This document shows positions 1 to 7,405 of a stretch of 34,147 nucleotides of DNA, piece by piece; position 1 is the stretch's first letter; the number at the start of each line of letters is the position of its first letter. The DNA is from a virus. The stretch covers positions 1-34,147 of the IMG/VR virus record IMGVR_UViG_3300013118_000813; one strand, 5' to 3'. The position numbers and the translations under genes are program-made. A model generated the notes under the pieces. That model was not told the DNA's origin, did no database searches, and worked only from the letters and a program-made list of their open reading frames with translations.

Positions 1-1278
1 ATAGTTCTTCTCAATAACAACATCGCGAGCAACGGCAATACCCTTACCCTGTTCAAACAGACCCATACCCCAACGTTCCTTTATCTTCATAGCCCGAATA
101 TCGCGTTCCGGATCGTTCCACTCATCAATGGAAGGTTCTTCCTTACTGAGTAAAAGACCGCAGCGTGAACTGTCAGCCATAATGATATCGGCTACATGTT
201 TAGTTGCAGAGCCTACAGTAGCTGTCTTATATGTTACGTGTGGCGATACAATCACCCTAAGAGGTGACGGGAGATAGCTTGGAGCAATCTGAAATGTGGC
301 CCCTAAAGGATTAAGGGACGTTACAAATGGATTGTTACCAGCTACACGATTATCGTCACCACCCGTTGAGCTGTCGAATCCACGGCCCGTGGCAGTTGTC
401 CGAGCACCCAGACCGGCAAAGCCGGTTCCAAATGCTTTGGAATAGCTTCCGCCAGGGAGTCTGTTGGTTGCCAGTGTAGCACCTTTAAAAATGATCTCAC
501 GAGTTTCTGGATCCGTCATAAAGACCTTCCAGGATAATGGATTCATCAATAAGGTGTCAGGCGCAAAACCTCGTAGATAGAGATAGGCATACATCTCAAA
601 AATATCATCTACCGTCATGGAGCCATTCTGTGCGCCATCTATACCGCGGCCGGAACAAGAACCTATATCCGCTGTGGATGGAGAGGAATTATCAAATACA
701 TCAATACCCATATCATTTACGAGTTTGATACCATATTCCTCCTTATGTCTTGCAAGAGCTCGGCCAGCCATACGAAGCCAGAGACCGAAAACATCAAAGA
801 GATTGTCTTCTATAACTTCTTCAGTAACACGCATCTTCAAGCCATGCTTGGAGATACCTACCTGGATCATGTGACCCTCACCAAAGTTAAATTCAACCTC
901 TTCATATTCCCCGCCTTCTGGAACCTCAGCCGCATGAAACGCACCTAGTGAGCCAATCTCAACCTGTCGCCCAGGTCCTTCATACCGAATATCGGTAAAC
1001 AGATTTGGCACAACAACGAGCTCAGGCTCAATAGCATCTCTAACTACACGGGAAATTGAGGTTTCAATGAACCTTGTTAGGTCCTTACTAGTAACCGTGT
1101 CAGCAATCTCCGGAATACTCTTTAACTCCTCAGGGATGGAAAAGAGATCATTAAAACCGAGCTGGACAATGGTTTTATCCTCTTTTGGAAGACCAACCAC
1201 GCCATTATTCGTGAAGACATTGTAGACAAGATCATTAAGGATCTGTTCGCCAGTACGGTTTGTACTTAGTATCTTCAT
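1..1278 (-). CDS. Major capsid protein, HK97-fold type (3' end cut by window)
   Basis: The frame is open for 426 codons from an ATG at 1276-1278 to the window edge, with no stop, so the C terminus lies outside. My translation starts MKILSTNRTGEQILNDLVYN. It contains a capsid-like stretch with VPNLFTDIRYEGPGRQVEIG at about residues 93-112, then GEYEEVEFNFGEGHMIQVG, RVTEEVIEDN and an RALARHKEEYG segment. That acidic E-loop-like region followed by a long helix is typical of HK97-fold phage coats as I know the family. The start has GAGGAG but 13 bases away from the ATG. The leader carries two mutually exclusive hairpins (1330-1375). Its place at the end of a terminase-portal-protease-scaffold run supports the coat role. 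The call is strong by context and moderate by sequence alone. Confidence 0.8.
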   Translation of the reverse strand, partial: MKILSTNRTGEQILNDLVYNVFTNNGVVGLPKEDKTIVQLGFNDLFSIPEELKSIPEIADTVTSKDLTRFIETSISRVVRDAIEPELVVVPNLFTDIRYEGPGRQVEIGSLGAFHAAEVPEGGEYEEVEFNFGEGHMIQVGISKHGLKMRVTEEVIEDNLFDVFGLWLRMAGRALARHKEEYGIKLVNDMGIDVFDNSSPSTADIGSCSGRGIDGAQNGSMTVDDIFEMYAYLYLRGFAPDTLLMNPLSWKVFMTDPETREIIFKGATLATNRLPGGSYSKAFGTGFAGLGARTTATGRGFDSSTGGDDNRVAGNNPFVTSLNPLGATFQIAPSYLPSPLRVIVSPHVTYKTATVGSATKHVADIIMADSSRCGLLLSKEEPSIDEWNDPERDIRAMKIKERWGMGLFEQGKGIAVARDVVIEKNY

Positions 1279-1329
1279 ATTATTTATTGCACTCCTCAGA
1301 TATTAAGCGTGCAAATGATTTGGCCTCTA

Positions 1330-1375
1330 AGGACCTGGGGAGACAGAAGGTCTCCGGTCCTGTTAAGAACCGGAG
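1330..1375 (-). promoter_or_regulatory. Two overlapping, mutually exclusive hairpins in the capsid-gene leader
   Basis: Hairpin A pairs AGGACC (1330-1335) and GGAGAC (1339-1344) with GTCTCC (1350-1355) and GGTCCT (1356-1361). That is 12 pairs with one 3-base bulge and an AGAAG loop. Hairpin B pairs CTCCGGT (1352-1358) with ACCGGAG (1369-1375). They share 1352-1361, so they cannot form together. In the minus-strand transcript B is made first, then A, about 50 bases before the capsid ATG. No U-run follows A, so it is not a standard terminator. A processing or stabilising element, or an attenuator, would fit. Confidence 0.6.
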
Positions 1376-1401
1376 CCTTGGTAGTCTTATTGTATCTATT
1401 A

Positions 1402-2547
1402 CTAACGCAGAGATATCTGTATATGGGCATAACCTATGGCACCCGCCTGGATTGCATCTCGAATATAGATTGCCTTATCCTTATCGGAGGGCCAAGTAAT
1501 GCCACAACCCGTGAAGATTTTATCAGCGAAGTCATACAGGTTCTCAGGTACGCCGGCTGTTTTGGTACCGGTCTGGAACTGGTCCCAGTATGTGTCAACC
1601 GTCTCAAGGAGATCCTTGGGATGGCGTGTATCAATACCAATCAAGCGACCTACAGTCTGTGTGTTACGGCTTTCAGCCAAACTGGCCCCTTGCATAGCAA
1701 AGTTACCGAAGACATCGGACTTCACAAGGGAACCTGCCAGGCCATGACCTGTTTGCGAGGTATTAAAGGTTAGGAAGGAGTAGTATTTCTCAACCGCTTC
1801 ATAACCACCAGCAGCTTCAGCAATAGCTAACGGTGCATCATTAGCACCCGAAAGATTTGTGAAACTATTTGCTGATACCTCAGAAAGGGCCTCGAGTTCA
1901 TATACATCAACAAATGGAAGCTTGATGACGTGTTCTGCGAGGACGCCATAGTTTTTCCACAGCTCGTAATTCAAATGAGCACCACGAATATCCTGGTAAA
2001 CATCATACATAGCAATACCAATGGGCATATTTGCTGGAAGGGTATATCCCTCAGCCGCTGCCACAGGTGAGCCAGTATTTACCACGGAAGGTACATTAGC
2101 GCTGACATCATCAGCATCATAAGTTACTTCGAATACAGCACCACCGTTAGCTGGGACCATAAGGCCCAGGATATTACGGCTGATGCCATAGTAACTTGTA
2201 TCTGCCCCAAGAGATAGTGCAGTTGAACCGTCAAGTTCAGAGGCATAGCCAGTCTGGATATCACCAGAGGCATGACCTATCTCTAGATGTTCGCTGGATG
2301 GTTCATTAATTGAATTAGTTGCCATAACAGCTGATACGATCCGGCCCTTTGGAATTACCACCCACTGCTCCGTGGTAACATCCTGGAACTTTACAGGAAG
2401 ATACCGTAGAGGTATGAGAGGAAGAGCCGGGCGGATACCATCGGAGACCTCAATATTAGGCCTGATTTTGGATTCCAGATACTTACTGGAGACAGGCTTA
2501 ATAGGTCTCTTACGTCCGCTCTGTGCAGAGAATGTGAGTTTAGCCAT
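1402..2547 (-). CDS. Probable virion structural protein (head decoration or second capsid protein)
   Basis: The product is 381 residues. It follows the scaffold candidate and precedes the capsid gene, a usual place for a head-stabilising or decoration protein. It has no membrane segment. It is rich in Ala, Gly, Ser and Val with short beta-type stretches, for example PVKFQDVTTEQWVVIPKGRI near residues 52-71. The ATG (2545-2547) is preceded by GGAG at a long 13-base distance, the same arrangement as the capsid gene. The stop is TAG, followed by the paired hairpins of the capsid leader. I cannot assign a named family, so the role rests on position and composition. A fibre or other structural role is also possible. 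Confidence 0.5.
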   Translation of the reverse strand: MAKLTFSAQSGRKRPIKPVSSKYLESKIRPNIEVSDGIRPALPLIPLRYLPVKFQDVTTEQWVVIPKGRIVSAVMATNSINEPSSEHLEIGHASGDIQTGYASELDGSTALSLGADTSYYGISRNILGLMVPANGGAVFEVTYDADDVSANVPSVVNTGSPVAAAEGYTLPANMPIGIAMYDVYQDIRGAHLNYELWKNYGVLAEHVIKLPFVDVYELEALSEVSANSFTNLSGANDAPLAIAEAAGGYEAVEKYYSFLTFNTSQTGHGLAGSLVKSDVFGNFAMQGASLAESRNTQTVGRLIGIDTRHPKDLLETVDTYWDQFQTGTKTAGVPENLYDFADKIFTGCGITWPSDKDKAIYIRDAIQAGAIGYAHIQISLR

Positions 2548-2570
2548 TTTAGTATAGCAACTCCATTTAC

Positions 2571-3278
2571 TTAATTATTCTTTCCAATGGATTTGAAGGC
2601 TACTTTGAGAACATCACCAAGTGATGATATTGTCACTGCCTTCTCATCTCCATCAGAACCCTCGGAGGGGTTTCTCTGACCGCTCTCTGTAACGACTTCG
2701 CCGTCAAGAGATTCGGCCGGAACATTGCTAAACGAAGCAATGTACTCGCCCTGGAGTTCGGAGAGTGTCTCTTTCAATTCCTCTTCGGAACTACTTGATA
2801 GCTCTTCCCGATATTTCTCCTGGGATCCTGCTTCATCATTAAAATCAATGACGTCTTTACGTAGTATGGTTGATAGGAAGACGATACTGTCCACAACAAG
2901 CGCATGGTACTCCTGGGCGGAAGTATTCTTCTCATCCCTGAGTACTTGCAACTCATTCTCAAACCCGGCCTTTATATCAGCCGACTCTTCTCGATGAGTT
3001 ATCTCACTGTTTTGTACAGCCTCGTCAACCTTCTGTCTAAGGTGCTCCTGAACCTCATCCAAGGCCAGAATTTCCTCAAGGTTCATAGTCATGGACATTT
3101 TGTCTCCTATTTGAGTCAGTGCCTGCAGAAATATATCTACCACTTCCTCAGAGTAGCCGCTATATGCGACCACCTTCTTAATTCGGTCGAGTTTGTCTAG
3201 GGGAATATGATAGAGTATCTCTGTGAGGCTCTGTAACGTGTTACTACTTATTGATGGATAGTTATCATTTATCATCAT
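2571..3278 (-). CDS. Candidate capsid scaffolding protein
   Basis: The product is 235 residues, acidic and highly polar. Glu-rich predicted helices and coiled coil run over about residues 65-180 (for example SSSSEEELKETLSELQGEY), and a short basic tail, VAFKSIGKNN, closes the protein. Scaffold proteins of tailed phages are typically acidic, helical and end in a small basic coat-binding segment. The gene sits between the prohead protease (3484-5265) and the coat genes, where scaffold genes usually lie. There are two in-frame Met codons at the start (3278 and 3275). AGGA stands 12 bases ahead. No sequence motif proves the role. Confidence 0.5.
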   Translation of the reverse strand: MMINDNYPSISSNTLQSLTEILYHIPLDKLDRIKKVVAYSGYSEEVVDIFLQALTQIGDKMSMTMNLEEILALDEVQEHLRQKVDEAVQNSEITHREESADIKAGFENELQVLRDEKNTSAQEYHALVVDSIVFLSTILRKDVIDFNDEAGSQEKYREELSSSSEEELKETLSELQGEYIASFSNVPAESLDGEVVTESGQRNPSEGSDGDEKAVTISSLGDVLKVAFKSIGKNN

Positions 3279-3483
3279 TTTATGCAGTTGTCCTGCTATA
3301 TATAGTTATGTCACTCCAATTCTTACGGGCCTTTAAACAAGCCCTGAGAAGGAAGTAACTATTTCAAGTCTGTTTGAATAGACTCAACGGCCCTTATTTG
3401 GTACGTACTATAATCATTCTGTACCATTATAATTCATCTTTAGTATGTGTATGTGTGTGGATAGGTTAATTCTGCTGTACTGC
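3279..3483 (-). other. 205-base intergenic leader with hairpins
   Basis: No convincing gene was found. In minus-strand sense it holds a hairpin at 3359-3381 (CTATTCAA against TTGAAATAG, one bulged A, 6-base loop). A second weaker hairpin uses GGGC/GCCC near 3328-3345, with a TATATATAG tract close to the scaffold start. A 22-codon frame (3359-3427) lacks a ribosome site. The stretch may hold a promoter or a processing site, but no clear -35/-10 pair was seen. Confidence 0.4.
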
Positions 3484-5265
3484 TTACCCGCTTATGAGGG
3501 TTTCAACTAGAGCTAGAAGATCATAGACCTCTAGGTCTTTAGTGGTAATACCACACTTCAGCTTCTTGTTCTGAGATAATAAACACTTACGTATTTTTGC
3601 CTTGGAACCAGGCCCTTTGTACTTAGCCAAAAGCTGTAATCCGCTGCGCACATTTTGGCATCTATAAGCCGGGAAGCTTTTACGACCTTTCCTCGGATCC
3701 TGAGGGCCACAAAATTTCTTTCCTGCCTTACTAGCGGACTTCTTAGTCTTTTCAGAGAGTTTATCTTTAGCCTCTGTCACAATATCCCATGTCTCCTCAT
3801 CTAACCACTGATCCTCGGTCAGAAGATCACCCAACTTATGAGTGTGGGCCTTTGTATCACCATCGGCTGTGGAAGGTAGGATGCGGTTGCCAACGACTTC
3901 ATGGTTATGGGCGACAACATATTCAGTGTCTCCGTTTTCCGCTTCGTTGAGGTCAACAACGTGACGGTGCTTCCTGGCCCCCTTAATGTTGGGGAAGTCT
4001 GTGGTATATCGTTCGTATAGTTCCCACGGGCATTTCTTCTTAGGAACCTTCAGATCCTCGGTAATACTGTGGTTATGTGCCTTTTCTTCACCTCTGCTTA
4101 CTGCATCAGATATTTTACTGTTCACAACATCATGGGAATGGCTCAGAACCCAATCTGTGCGACCATTGCCTACCTCATTAAGACGGACAACATGATTATG
4201 AGCCACTTTACCCTTCTGTCCAACTTTGTTTGTTAGCTTACGAGATTTGGATAGGGCTTCATCTTCCAGCTTCTCCAATTCGTCCATTAACCAGTCAAGG
4301 ACCTTAAGATCGTCTTCTGTCCACTCTTCATCATCATCATCATCTTGCCCCTCCTGGGCAAAATGTTCTTCCTGGGCCAGATTGGCCCCCTCGGGGACAG
4401 TAGTGGAGATCGGGGTCACAACACTGTCGGGCCTTAATACCAAACCACCAAGCTCAGCATAACGTGATATATCTCCCTCGATTGCTTCCCAGAGGGATTT
4501 ATTAACGATCATATCCTCATCTGGCTTCTCCCGAAAGAGAGTAATTATACCTGAATCAGGTAAAACAACCTGGGTATCAAACACCCAAATACCTGTGTGC
4601 CGAACCTGGTCCTGTTGAGCTGGGGCTGGTTGCTCAGAGTCAGCAAATTGCCAACTCACTACCCGGGCCGCGTGTGTATCAGATTGATCTGCCGGCGCAT
4701 TAACAAATGACATCTCCTTATACTGCATCGGACCAATCTTCCAATAAGCAAGCTTTTTCTCAGCGGATTCCTCATCCTCATATACCTGACCCCTGTTGTG
4801 GCCACAGAACTTTCCACCCTTAAGCATATTCACGCCACAAACAGAGCATTCCACAAAGTCTACAGGCTTACCCGCCGTAGAGACGGTTTCATAACGGCTA
4901 TCCATTATTTTAGCCTTAGCATCTTCATCTGTGATGCGAGCATCAAGTTGAATGAACCCACCACGGGCATCCTTTAGGAAGCGAGCATCTTGTACACGGC
5001 CCATAGGATCCTCGGCCGAAGAAAATAAACCACCGCCTAAATTATGATGTCGTAGGATTGGCTTCTTGTAGGGAGTTGTCCATGTATGGTAGGATTCCTT
5101 CATAGAATCAGGATCATAGTAATAGAAGTTACTATTAACATATCCTGAGTGTGTAGCATCAATAGTTGTAAGTAAGGCCGCCTTGGGAATGGTGGTGAAT
5201 ACATAATCCTTATTAGCTTTTTTAGCATCAACCTCAATAGTATCGATAAGTAATTTGTTGTTCAT
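3484..5265 (-). CDS. Prohead maturation protease fused to His-pair repeats and a basic C-terminal domain
   Basis: The product is 593 residues. The N-terminal ~205 residues look like a phage prohead serine protease: KPILRHHN (His73/His74), DPMGRVQDARF (86-96), and ETVSTAG with Ser129 as the likely nucleophile. A CxxC...CGH zinc-like insert follows (Cys140, Cys143, Cys154, His156), then EMSFVNAPAD (184-193). Residues 305-340 are strongly acidic. Two 77-residue-spaced repeats follow, each with three HxH pairs (356/358, 376/378, 397/399 and 433/435, 453/455, 474/476). The last ~80 residues contain FCGP, SFPAYRC and KCLLSQNKKLKCG, resembling a small domain seen elsewhere in phage proteins. The start has AGGT six bases from the ATG. 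Usual proteases of this type are shorter, so this is a chimera. Confidence 0.75.
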   Translation of the reverse strand: MNNKLLIDTIEVDAKKANKDYVFTTIPKAALLTTIDATHSGYVNSNFYYYDPDSMKESYHTWTTPYKKPILRHHNLGGGLFSSAEDPMGRVQDARFLKDARGGFIQLDARITDEDAKAKIMDSRYETVSTAGKPVDFVECSVCGVNMLKGGKFCGHNRGQVYEDEESAEKKLAYWKIGPMQYKEMSFVNAPADQSDTHAARVVSWQFADSEQPAPAQQDQVRHTGIWVFDTQVVLPDSGIITLFREKPDEDMIVNKSLWEAIEGDISRYAELGGLVLRPDSVVTPISTTVPEGANLAQEEHFAQEGQDDDDDEEWTEDDLKVLDWLMDELEKLEDEALSKSRKLTNKVGQKGKVAHNHVVRLNEVGNGRTDWVLSHSHDVVNSKISDAVSRGEEKAHNHSITEDLKVPKKKCPWELYERYTTDFPNIKGARKHRHVVDLNEAENGDTEYVVAHNHEVVGNRILPSTADGDTKAHTHKLGDLLTEDQWLDEETWDIVTEAKDKLSEKTKKSASKAGKKFCGPQDPRKGRKSFPAYRCQNVRSGLQLLAKYKGPGSKAKIRKCLLSQNKKLKCGITTKDLEVYDLLALVETLISG

Positions 5266-5278
5266 TTATATACCTGTA

Positions 5279-5647
5279 TTATTTCTCTGCCTCAACACTC
5301 TCGGGTGTTTTGATGTCTGCCTCATTACTATTTACAATCGCTCCGCAACGAGGACATCTAATTTCCAGCTCTGTGCCAGGTAATATCCTAGCCAGAAGCT
5401 TGTTACAAACAGTTTCGGCGCCCCAATGAACGCTCTTCTTCTTGTCAATGGCATAGCAACGAAACTCTTCCATACTGTCAGTTACAATAACATTACCACG
5501 GTAATTGAGCGCATTACAGCCGTGGTGATGGCATTTAATTTCAAAGGCGTACGGTTCATTACTTGGTTTCTCAATATACCGGCAGAGCATACGACCACAA
5601 CTCGGCGGGCATTTGAACTCTATAAATTCTTTCTTCTCTTCAATCAT
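5279..5647 (-). CDS. Com-like zinc-ribbon protein
   Basis: The product is 122 residues with two zinc-binding candidates. The first has CPPSCGRMLC and KCHHHGC within residues 13-45. The second runs CNKLLARILPGTELEIRCPR with a following CG, near residues 81-103. The second closely follows the layout of Mu Com, a small zinc protein that controls translation of mom. The gene lies between portal and protease with tiny gaps, so it is likely co-transcribed with the head genes. The family suggests RNA or DNA binding, but no mom-like modification gene is present in the window. A structural zinc knuckle is the alternative. Confidence 0.55.
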   Translation of the reverse strand: MIEEKKEFIEFKCPPSCGRMLCRYIEKPSNEPYAFEIKCHHHGCNALNYRGNVIVTDSMEEFRCYAIDKKKSVHWGAETVCNKLLARILPGTELEIRCPRCGAIVNSNEADIKTPESVEAEK

Positions 5648-5649
5648 TT

Positions 5650-7404
5650 CTAATACTCTTCGGTTAGGTGAGGTTCTAGGGTTTGAAATACTAAATTCAC
5701 AACATGGGAGGGCATAATACCATTATGCCTTAAAGCCTCACGTAGATGGGTTACCAAATGATCTCGCATTTCTGTATAATCATTAAGTATGGGTGAGGTA
5801 GTAATGGTATGAATAATGGCTTTCTCCTCCTCATACTGAGCAACATCCTCCCAAAGGCTCATATACTCCTCCTTAGTAATTCGCGGCTTGACCAAACTCT
5901 TACCATACTGATTTTCCGGCTGAGCTTTGTTGCTAGCGCTATTTTCCCCGGGGGATAGGAGGTTAGCCTTTGCCTGGGCCAATGGTATTTGCACCAGGTG
6001 TAAATACATAAGCTTCTGTTCCTCTTCCGATACAATATCCCGGCCCAGCTCCTTACGCAGCTCATCCTGGGTGATACCATTAGTCAGATAAAGATTTAGG
6101 GAATGAGCTTCGCGCCTAATCTTCTCCTCCAGATCAATTTCCGGTACATGCAGCCGCACCATGTCCTCAATTCCTAGAGTCTCGGGTGTGTAACCGGCCT
6201 CGAAGAGAAGCTCCTTAATCATTTCCTCTTCAATAGTTTTCTTGATGATCTGCTGAAATTTGACTGTGGTGTACTGCATCTCCGCCGATAGAACCTGTGC
6301 AGTTGCTTTCGATGAACTTTCGCCTCTCCCCATACCAACATCACTCATACCCAGGCCCGTTAGAATACGCTGGCGCCAATATTCCAAATAAGGCTCCAGC
6401 TCGAGTACACTATCATTCCGGGATATATTAGCTATCTCAGCCCTGCTGGAGGTGACAAGAACAGCGTCATGGGGGAGAGTATCAATCAGATCAGCAAGCG
6501 CATCAAGCTCAGGTTGGGTACCGGGTTTGTCCTTTTCCCCGACCTTGCCATGGTAACGGGGAATAGCAAATTTAATAGCCTGCAAAAGACTTAGCTCCTC
6601 CGTCTCACGAAGGGCTTTGATATCGGGTATCACTGGTACAGCCATGGGCATAGCAAAGAAATATTTACTGGGAGTAGCCGTACGATCCTGGAAATGAATA
6701 ACATTATAAGGGGGCCACTCCTTAGCTGTCTCCTTGGAGACATGAAAGAAGGAGGATTGCTCCATACCCGCTATTACTTGCTTCCAACGATATACATTAC
6801 CAAAACGATCCCCATCAAACCACATAGAAGTGGGATCGACCACACGATAACCAGCAACAGGGACACGAAGTTTATTGTCAAAGGTTACCCTCTTTCGACC
6901 TCCGGAGGCTTTCATGTTACGTTGTTTAATGACGAAGGCGTTTGCATATACCACGAGGGAATAACTTATCTCCTGAAAAAGCTCCATAGTTGTCTTGCCT
7001 GTTACCTGAGCAATTTGTTCAAAACGCCTACGGATATACTTTGTAGTCTTGGGATTTTGACCTACGAACTCGAAGCCATTCTTCCATATCTGCTCCACAT
7101 ATTTCTCAATGGCCCTACGAAGTATGGATTCTGTCTGAACAGCATTCTGTACCTGTACAAGATCCCACTCGCTTGCCTCAAAAGATCCCCTGGTAGCAAA
7201 CCCTGCCGCCCTTAGTACTGTGGAACGTAACTTCTGCAGAACACTGCTTATGCTTACAGATCTCCCCTTGGGTGTGGGAGTATCGGTAAGTTGTGTATGA
7301 GCACTGACATTATCTTCCTCAATCTGGTGTATTCTTTCTACCACACTAACTTCCCTGGGCCGCCACACCTGCCAGAAATATCTTCTCTCTTTTATTGCTG
7401 CCAT
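5650..7404 (-). CDS. Portal protein
   Basis: The product is 584 residues, a normal size for a portal, the dodecameric ring at the head vertex through which DNA is packaged. Portal-like features include the helical region before VVYANAFVIKQ (about 148-158), VAGYRVVDPTSMWFDGDRFG, PPYNVIHFQDR, and GLGMSDVGMGRGESSSKATA near 348-367. A long helix with MQYTTVKFQQIIKKTIEEEM follows. It lies two genes downstream of the terminase and upstream of the protease, the standard order. The start is an ATG directly at the stop of the neighbour (TAATATG). SD is weak (AAGG, 12 bases away). The call is made on motif style and order. Confidence 0.85.
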   Translation of the reverse strand: MAAIKERRYFWQVWRPREVSVVERIHQIEEDNVSAHTQLTDTPTPKGRSVSISSVLQKLRSTVLRAAGFATRGSFEASEWDLVQVQNAVQTESILRRAIEKYVEQIWKNGFEFVGQNPKTTKYIRRRFEQIAQVTGKTTMELFQEISYSLVVYANAFVIKQRNMKASGGRKRVTFDNKLRVPVAGYRVVDPTSMWFDGDRFGNVYRWKQVIAGMEQSSFFHVSKETAKEWPPYNVIHFQDRTATPSKYFFAMPMAVPVIPDIKALRETEELSLLQAIKFAIPRYHGKVGEKDKPGTQPELDALADLIDTLPHDAVLVTSSRAEIANISRNDSVLELEPYLEYWRQRILTGLGMSDVGMGRGESSSKATAQVLSAEMQYTTVKFQQIIKKTIEEEMIKELLFEAGYTPETLGIEDMVRLHVPEIDLEEKIRREAHSLNLYLTNGITQDELRKELGRDIVSEEEQKLMYLHLVQIPLAQAKANLLSPGENSASNKAQPENQYGKSLVKPRITKEEYMSLWEDVAQYEEEKAIIHTITTSPILNDYTEMRDHLVTHLREALRHNGIMPSHVVNLVFQTLEPHLTEEY

Positions 7405-7405
7405 A

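Noticed and set aside
3359-3427. A 22-codon frame in the scaffold leader
   Set aside because: No ribosome site was found, and its end overlaps a hairpin. It is too short to support.
6694-7215. A 173-codon plus-strand frame
   Set aside because: It lies fully inside the portal gene on the other strand, has no ribosome site, and its sequence does not look like a real protein.
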